This document shows positions 58,389 to 64,000 of a stretch of 64,000 nucleotides of DNA, one piece after another. The translations under genes and the position numbers were made by a program. Origin of the DNA: Dioszegia crocea. Lineage: Eukaryota > Basidiomycota > Tremellomycetes > Tremellales > Bulleribasidiaceae. The stretch's first letter is position 1. Every line of letters starts with the position of its first letter. A model generated the notes under the pieces. It was not told the origin of the DNA and made no database searches. It worked only from the letters and a program-made list of their open reading frames with translations. Location of the stretch: contig BCKK01000006.1 of the NCBI GenBank assembly GCA_001600615.1, positions 434,001 to 498,000 on the forward strand, read 5' to 3'.

Positions 58389-60228
58389 TCACTTCTGTAA
58401 CCGCTTTACAATTTCCAGTGCGGCCGTGACAGTCCCGCTGATGAGAGGGAGCAGAGCGTGACTGAGGACGATGGTCTGCGCCACGGCAGAGTCAGTGCCT
58501 TCGTCCGTGTCAGACCTGGCGTGTCAGCTGGATCCCGGCTTGTATCAGGCCACGCTCGACGATAAACTGACATTTCAACAATGGCAGCAAGACTGATGGC
58601 TGTGGGTCCTACAGCGACCAGAGTCATAGTGAAGTCCTTAAGAGGTCAGCTTTTGAGGTATCACACACGGCACCTGGTACCTGACACAGAAAGACACTCA
58701 CCAAAATTGGGTCGTCCAGGATGTAATCGCCCAGCCATTTCCGGGCGAAATACACCGTCGAGCAAGAGATGACGGGCATCAGGAGGAAGCGGAACGAAAA
58801 GAGGTATAACAAAGGGAATACGGGTGGGCGTCCGCCTCTGGGTCTGATTAGCACGAAGCAGTCTAAGGCTGGAAGCAAACACGACGTACCGCTTCGATTG
58901 CAGATGTGCGCCGAGGACGAACATCTGAAGTACAGTATACAGATCGCCCAATTTCGACACACTCTCTGCAAATCTGCAAAATCAGTGCCGTCCCAGCCAT
59001 CTATCGCTTAAGGAGACTTACGGCTTCAACCAGGCATCCTTTCCGAATAGCCACCGATGCAAGAACGGGATCACTCCTCCAACAACAGCCGCCAGACCGC
59101 CCATCATTGGCGGATTGAAGAAATCCCACGTGTGCTCAGCAACAACCACCAGAATATTCTTCGCTCGCTTAGCTTCTACCTTGGTTCGATGCAGCAACGG
59201 CGAAGTCTCAGACTCGGGATCGTATGGCTGGACGAGAGGGTAGGGTGTTGAGATTGCCTGTGCGGGCAGGGTCGTGGATATGTGTCGGTGCATGTGAGAT
59301 TTGAGGGCGGCGTGGGGTGACTCGGTGTGCGTCCATGCCCAGGATCGAGAGTGGTACTTGGACTCTTGAGGCTCATCTTGGGAATCGGGACTACTCTCGG
59401 ATAGCAGGTCTGATGATTAGCTCGAAGAGAAGGGGTGGCATGGGAAATCCTACATGGCCCGAAAGTGAATCTACAGCAGCATCAGCTCTGTATTACATTC
59501 TGCTGCCAGACCTTACTCACCTGGTCAAGTTACAGACCAGAGCATGAATGAGCAGATAGACCTTGCCTCGGTCTAGCAGCTCGCTCAATGAGTCTCCTTT
59601 AACCACCAAAGGGTCCAGGGTGCCGTTATCGCCCAAAGAGCTAAGCAGAAGTAGGGGCAGCGACGTGACGTTGTTAAAGATCATACAGGGCCTACTTGTG
59701 AGCTTCCATCCTGAGTGTTTGTATTCTAAGCTGAGTGAGGCTCACACGATCCATTGTGGGAACTTGAAGATCTTGGTTGCGATCATGGCGAAGCAGAACG
59801 AGATGAATTGATAGAATAGGGCATAGATGATGATCACCCAGTCTGAGCTGTCAGCGCCATGCGACCAGTGCATCCACCAAGGAACACTTACACTCCTTCA
59901 GATTGCTCCAACTTGCCAACGGACCAATCTCAGAGAACAGCAAGCAGGGCAAGAAGATAGTCACAGATATCTTCGATACGTTCTGTTTGCTCAGCACGAG
60001 CTGTCACCAGCGCAAAGTTGAGATACAGCAAGCTCACACTCTCTCCTTCCTCCGACATGAGCTTATAGCGACGTGAGAGGTATCCATACAGCAGCACAAG
60101 GATGACTGACAGCGAAGCCTATGATAAGGGTCAGTCACGAGAGCTGGAGGACGAAAGGCGCCCGTCGTCAGGCTCACCTGAGTGGAAGACCATATCGTCT
60201 CCCCGATTTCTTTCGCACTTTGAATCAT
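58389..60228 (-). CDS. PIN-like membrane transport family protein
   Basis: Ten-helix carrier of the Mem_trans (PIN/auxin-efflux-like) family; fungal members sit in the ER or plasma membrane and their substrates are unknown (yeast Ecm3 and YNL095C are relatives). MIQSAKEIGETIWSSTQ joins to ASLSVILVLLYGYLSRRYKL and NVSKISVTIFLPCLLFSEIG, the family N-terminal helices with the mid-helix break. The central loop is hydrophilic (TKVEAKRAKNILV). AEHTWDFFNPPMMGGLAAVV, GGVIPFLHRWLFG and TVLQMFVLGAHL resume the second half. FRFLLMPVISCSTVYFARKW and FTMTLVAVGPTAISLAAIVE lead to the end AALEIVKRLQK. The longest exon is over 200 nt; introns are frequent. Confidence 0.85.
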
Positions 60229-60569
60229 AGTGCTTTTGTCGCGAGTTACCACGACGTACGAGTAGAGAGTCACTTGATACCGGAACAGCTCTCGCGACCC
60301 ATCGCTCAGACTTTCGACTCTCAGGTGCTCGCCATGTGCCAAGCCCAGATGTGCCTGAAATGCTCATGACGTAACGATGACCGCCACTGAAGATCGCTGG
60401 AATCAAGAAGCTTGAAGAGAATTCTTCAAGACGAAGGGTCGGACCGCCGACAACGCTGGCAAGCAGTAGTAGGCCCGTACAGTCTCCAGAAAGCTATAAT
60501 ACACACATGCAGATCGTCCGTCCAGAGTAATTCTCTCGCTAATAGCTATGTTCATCTCCGCCTACAGCC
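60229..60569. other. intergenic region PIN-like / histidine phosphatase
   Basis: About 340 bp between the phosphatase stop and the PIN-like ATG, both on the minus strand. No separate gene supported; it holds the PIN-like gene's promoter. Confidence 0.45.
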
Positions 60570-62571
60570 CTATTCCTCCTTCTTCTTCTCGCAAACCCCC
60601 TCGAAATCACCCCATCTCTCCGCTCGACCTTCAACAAACTTCTCGAAAGTCTTCCATTTACAACTACCCTCGATCCCATCTTCGCATCCTCCCATCTTGA
60701 CGTGCTTGCCATTTACGACGGCGCGGACGTAGCTGTTGTCATTCTTGCCCTTGTGGCCATGGTGGTGGTGGTGGTGGTCCGAATCACCATTCGCCTTCTC
60801 TGCGGGGTGGCATGAGAATCGCTCAAGAGCGATGTGGCCGAGGAAAGAGACGAGGTGGCTTGTTCGCCAAGCTCGGTCGTCTACTCTGTGGTCCAAAGGT
60901 GGGGACTCGGAAGCGGGGTGAGCGAGCGTGGTGGAGTTGTAAAGGTTAAGGAAGACGGCGACGAATGCTGGAGATTCGCGGTGGGTGAAGGAAGGGTGAA
61001 GACTGCTATATTAGCTGACCTATCCTTGAAGTTGATCAGTAAAGAGAAAGGCTTACAGCTGAGTGTGGGTAGCGTTAGGCGGCAACTTTGGTTTTGGCAA
61101 TTTCTTGCCGACGCCCATTGTTCCCAAGTTTGGGTGATCATCCCCGCCCGTATCTTTGCCATCGAGCAAATGTAGCGCAGTCTTGACCCAGGGACCTCCC
61201 AAGTAAGGGCTGAGCGAATTACCGTAGCCCATCATATAGTGAAATCGGACGTCAAAGTAGTATTCGACATCGCGCCATTCATCGTCGGTGAAGAGGTGAC
61301 AGAAGGAGGATGAGCCTTGCGCGATGGACTCGTATCCGCAGAGCTGATATATTAGCGCTAATTCTACCACGATTGTTCAGATATTCGCAACTCACCATCT
61401 GCATACCGAGGACATCCTGGTCGTTGAGCTCATCCACCAAGTTTGGCATGAGTTCCCTGAGCCGATCACGAACTCGGGCGGCGTAAATAGCAAGCCATTT
61501 ATTGGCAGGCTCCAGAGAGGACAACTTCTCGAAAGCATCACAGGCTTTCTATCTTTGGTCAGCTATCATTCGCGCGTCATGATAGCGACAAATTGGCCAA
61601 AGACAGTAACTTACGTGAGGCGTCAAACTCTTATCCCAGTCTTTGGCCTTGTTGGGCACTTTGACAAGCTGTACAATCTCCCCATCTCCATCCCCATCCG
61701 GTCCAGACTGGTGCTTCGGGAAACCTCCCTTGATGTATGCCTGAGCAGATTCGATGTCCCTCGCAGATGATGCGGTCCAGACCTGGCAATCAGCAAATGA
61801 TACAGGTTTTGTACGACTCGAGTCTGCCCAACTGAACATGTAACGCCCCATGGGATGGATGCTCACCTTGTATGGAGGAGCCTTCTTGCCCTTCTTCCCT
61901 CGACCTTTACCTCGAGTGCTACCTGGAGTCTTCTTGGACGGAGGAGGGAACAGCTCATTGTACTGTTGTCTGATGTATTGTCCGAGATACTGGCCGTCAG
62001 CATTTATCTCTGTACGTCTCACGCCTCGTCAGCACGACTATGCACTCACTCGAGCATCCTCCTTGCCCCGCTCACTCAACACCTCAACCTTATCCTCGAC
62101 GATCGGAGTCTCCCACTCCTTCAAGAACGCCCATTCACCTTCCGGAACCTTATCCGGGCTCTCTTCCCTTATCCGCTTGATCTTCTCAATGAAGGGTCCC
62201 ATTGTGTCCTCGTACTCATCGTCGTTTCCCAGAATGGACGAATGGCGGATTAGGAGGGAAACGCGGGTGAGGGAGCATGTTTCAGGGAGGGGATCGGGGA
62301 GGGCGGTGGGGATGTAGAAGGGGGAGATGGCGGAGAGGTCTATGTATGTCAGTATTGTATAGCGATAGAGACCACAGTAGGGGGGAATTTTATCTCTGCT
62401 GGACCATAGAGAGCTAGAATCGCATCAAGCCAAAACAGGCAACATCAACTCACGCTTCAAAGGGTCGATCTCGTTGACGATCGGTCCGACAGCAGAGAAT
62501 ACTTTTTGGTTGGGTGCAGCTTCGACGACAAGCGCGGCCAACACGGCAACCAAGGCAGCCCCAGCGATCAT
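60570..62571 (-). CDS. Histidine acid phosphatase (phytase-like), signal peptide present
   Basis: Branch-2 histidine phosphatase acting outside the cytosol. ATG 62571 gives a signal peptide or anchor (MIAGAALVAVLAALVVEAAP); an upstream open TTG frame is not needed. The N-terminal catalytic motif is altered: LIRHSSILGNDDEYEDTM replaces RHGxRxP. VWTASSARDIESAQAYIKGG and the acidic box LNDQDVLGMQML follow. MGYGNSLSPYLGGPWVKTAL and FTHREEbody-like FTHRESPAFVAVFLNLYN take the place of the usual HD motif. Near the C-terminus are a hexahistidine run (DHHHHHHGHKG, from six GGT units at 60761-60778) and CEKKKEE. A Lys/Gly insertion (TRGKGRGKKGKKAPPYK) sits after the first helices. About 570 residues. 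Such RHS/HRE variants form a fungal subgroup; phosphatase activity is likely but unproven. Confidence 0.82.
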
Positions 62572-62946
62572 TGCCAAGGGGAGATGGACGTAGGTTAGAT
62601 TCGAGAATTCAAGCGATGTAGACAAGCGAGAGGTCGGTCGTAAATACGGTCAGCAAGGTCCGAATGGAAATTTCGCCGATGATGTCACGCTGAACCCTGC
62701 GTCGTGCCTGACAAGACCATGGTTTACTGGAATCGACCCGCATTGAGCGTCTTTATCATGAGTGGTCTCGGGGACATCGAAGACTCGGTGATCACCCAGA
62801 AAAGGCACATAGAGGAGGATCAACAGAAAGCAAATGCATAGCCACAACATCCTAGACCTGCCCCTGGGGTTTCTTGCCACATCCCGCCCCAGCCGCTGTC
62901 TATTCCACAACCCTTGCGCCTGCCCCTGTGCCGCGCCACCTTCCGC
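62572..62946. other. intergenic region phosphatase / PalI-type gene
   Basis: About 375 bp between same-strand genes. A minus-strand 86-codon frame with one hydrophobic run (LWLCICFLLILLYVPFLG) overlaps the promoter and lacks family support; not called. Confidence 0.4.
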
Positions 62947-63995
62947 CTAGTATCTCGTAGTAGTGGTGGTCATATTCTGAGGAACGATCTCCCTCGTCGT
63001 CCGCTTGTAATGATAGTACCCATCGCCTGCTGGTCCCGGTAGACCTCGGGCGCCATTGCCGCCATTTGCGCGAGTGGTCCTGCCGTCCCATGCTTGGTGG
63101 GGCCAGCCTAGGAGTACGACACTGGAGGTCAGCTGAGATTGTGCGGTCAGTTGAAGGTTGGAGGATAGGTTGATAATGTCTGTAATAGGAAGGGAAAGAA
63201 AAAGAGTCCTCAGCGACGTACATGATCAGACAAAGTGTCGCAACGAGGCCCAGCCACATCTGTTCCGTCAGCACCGCACCCATTTCAGCATACTCCGTTG
63301 TAACACTGAGACTCACAGCAGCTCCGTACGCCGAGTCCACTCCACCCACCGCAAACGTCCTCCGGGCGATACTCCATCCGTAGATGCTCATCACCCAAGC
63401 CACAGTCAGAATGAGCGCCGACAGGTTGGCCGAGAACTTGAAGAACATTGAGTTGCCAACGTAGCGCAAGGCGGTGGACTCGTGGACGAATAGAAGCGGA
63501 ACGATTGCGATGAGGGTGAAGAAGATGAAGATGATCGCTGGGGGGTCAGCAACTCGTCCAGTTTCGGTATTGATCATATTTATTGACAAGGCAACGAAAG
63601 ATACTTACAAATAGGCCAGAGTACCAGAGCTCCTGTAAGCGACGCATTGACCTGAGGCGCGTATCTGGGCGCGTCAGCGGAAGACATGGAGACGAATTAA
63701 GTGAATCACTCGTACGAGACCCCATTGGGCAGACAATATCCCGGATTACACCATCCGAAAGCCCCAAAGTGGGTCGTCCCTGTCGGAATGAAGACATCCA
63801 GGAAAGCGATGCCCTGGATGAACGGCGAAGAGAAAGTTGCAAGGATTCTGCGGGTAAGTCAGCTTCGAATGGACAGACGAAAATTACCAGCAACGTTGAG
63901 TGATAAACCTACGCTAAAATGAAGGCGGCAAAACTCAGCACGAAGATGAGTATGACATGAGCGCCATAAGGGATTCGACTAGTCAGGGAGGACAT
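62947..63995 (-). CDS. PalI/SUR7-type four-helix plasma membrane protein
   Basis: SUR7/PalI family proteins act in eisosome domains or, for PalI/Rim9, in ambient-pH sensing. MSSLTSRIPYGAHVILIFVL opens the first helix (AFILAILATFSSP), followed by an extracellular loop with paired Cys (FGAFGWCNPGYCLPNGVSY), the family hallmark. Three more helices follow: LVLWPIAIIFIFFTLIAIVP, SANLSALILTVAWVMSIYG and MWLGLVATLCLIMYVAVLL. The cytosolic tail is short and Gly/Arg-rich (WDGRTTRANGGNGARGLPGP) and ends TTTTTRY. The short tail is more like Rim9 or other SUR7 members than long-tailed PalI. Four or five introns; the ATG is five bases from the window end, so the promoter is outside. Confidence 0.82.
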
Positions 63996-64000
63996 TGTGA

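Noticed and set aside
60761..60778. Hexahistidine-coding GGT repeat as an engineered tag
   Set aside because: It lies inside a natural Asp/His/Gly/Lys-rich stretch in the native frame, not at a terminus.
62572..62625. Upstream start for the histidine phosphatase
   Set aside because: The upstream codon is TTG; the ATG at 62571 directly begins a clean signal peptide.

Overview
The window is eukaryotic, and specifically fungal. Genes are dense and intron-rich, GC-balanced, carry no Shine-Dalgarno sites, and are interrupted by very short GT..AG introns with a strikingly uniform CTGAC/CTAAC-like branch site just before the AG. The protein set is fungal: Sm D2, Rfa3, CLU1/TIF31, hamartin, PalI, a DUF6534 membrane protein pair, an Ssk1 response regulator and a Fus3/Kss1-type MAP kinase. 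Near-universal use of gctga(c/t) branch sites and the presence of DUF6534 proteins point to a basidiomycete, most likely a tremellomycete. That assignment is inference; no taxonomic marker (rRNA) lies in the window.

Layout. 1-3.4 kb: two tandem DUF6534 membrane proteins, the first cut by the window edge. 3.5-8.0 kb (minus): CLU1/TIF31. 8.5-12.2 kb (plus): vacuolar Ca2+/H+ antiporter and 8-oxoguanine glycosylase OGG1. 12.5-16.9 kb (plus): two full RBX1-type RING proteins flanking the mitochondrial phosphate carrier MIR1. 17.1-23.3 kb (minus): tafazzin, an SDR oxidoreductase and the hamartin TSC1. 24.8-27.7 kb (plus): PQ-loop protein and a J-domain protein. 27.8-32.5 kb: Env7/STK16-type kinase (minus), CCA-adding enzyme (plus), YjbQ-family protein (minus). 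32.9-45.6 kb (plus): LIM-type zinc protein, GH36 alpha-galactosidase, GPI-type aspartic protease, a PhoD-like protein with a degenerate active site, and an aromatic aminotransferase. 46-48.7 kb (minus): carotenoid cleavage dioxygenase with a membrane tail. 48.9-52.3 kb: Sm D2, Rfa3 and a LYAR-type zinc finger protein with an RGG/GYGG tract. 52.7-56.5 kb (minus): SSK1 immediately downstream of a pheromone-type MAPK. 57.7-64 kb: mitochondrial uS14m, then a PIN-like carrier, a histidine acid phosphatase and a PalI/SUR7-type membrane protein (minus).

Most genes are single-copy housekeeping or signalling genes with no operon logic; several pairs share divergent promoters of about 200 bp. There is no transposase, CRISPR array, prophage or obvious secondary-metabolite cluster. 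The observations most worth a second look are the intron-preserving RBX1 duplication around MIR1, the apparently catalytically dead PhoD-like protein, the carotenoid dioxygenase with a transmembrane tail, the repeated 31-nt introns, a dispersed intergenic element found at two or three places, and a Prf1/Mat2-type pheromone response element upstream of the pheromone MAPK gene. Exon boundaries were read by eye from splice motifs and reading-frame continuity, so CDS coordinates below are spans that include introns.
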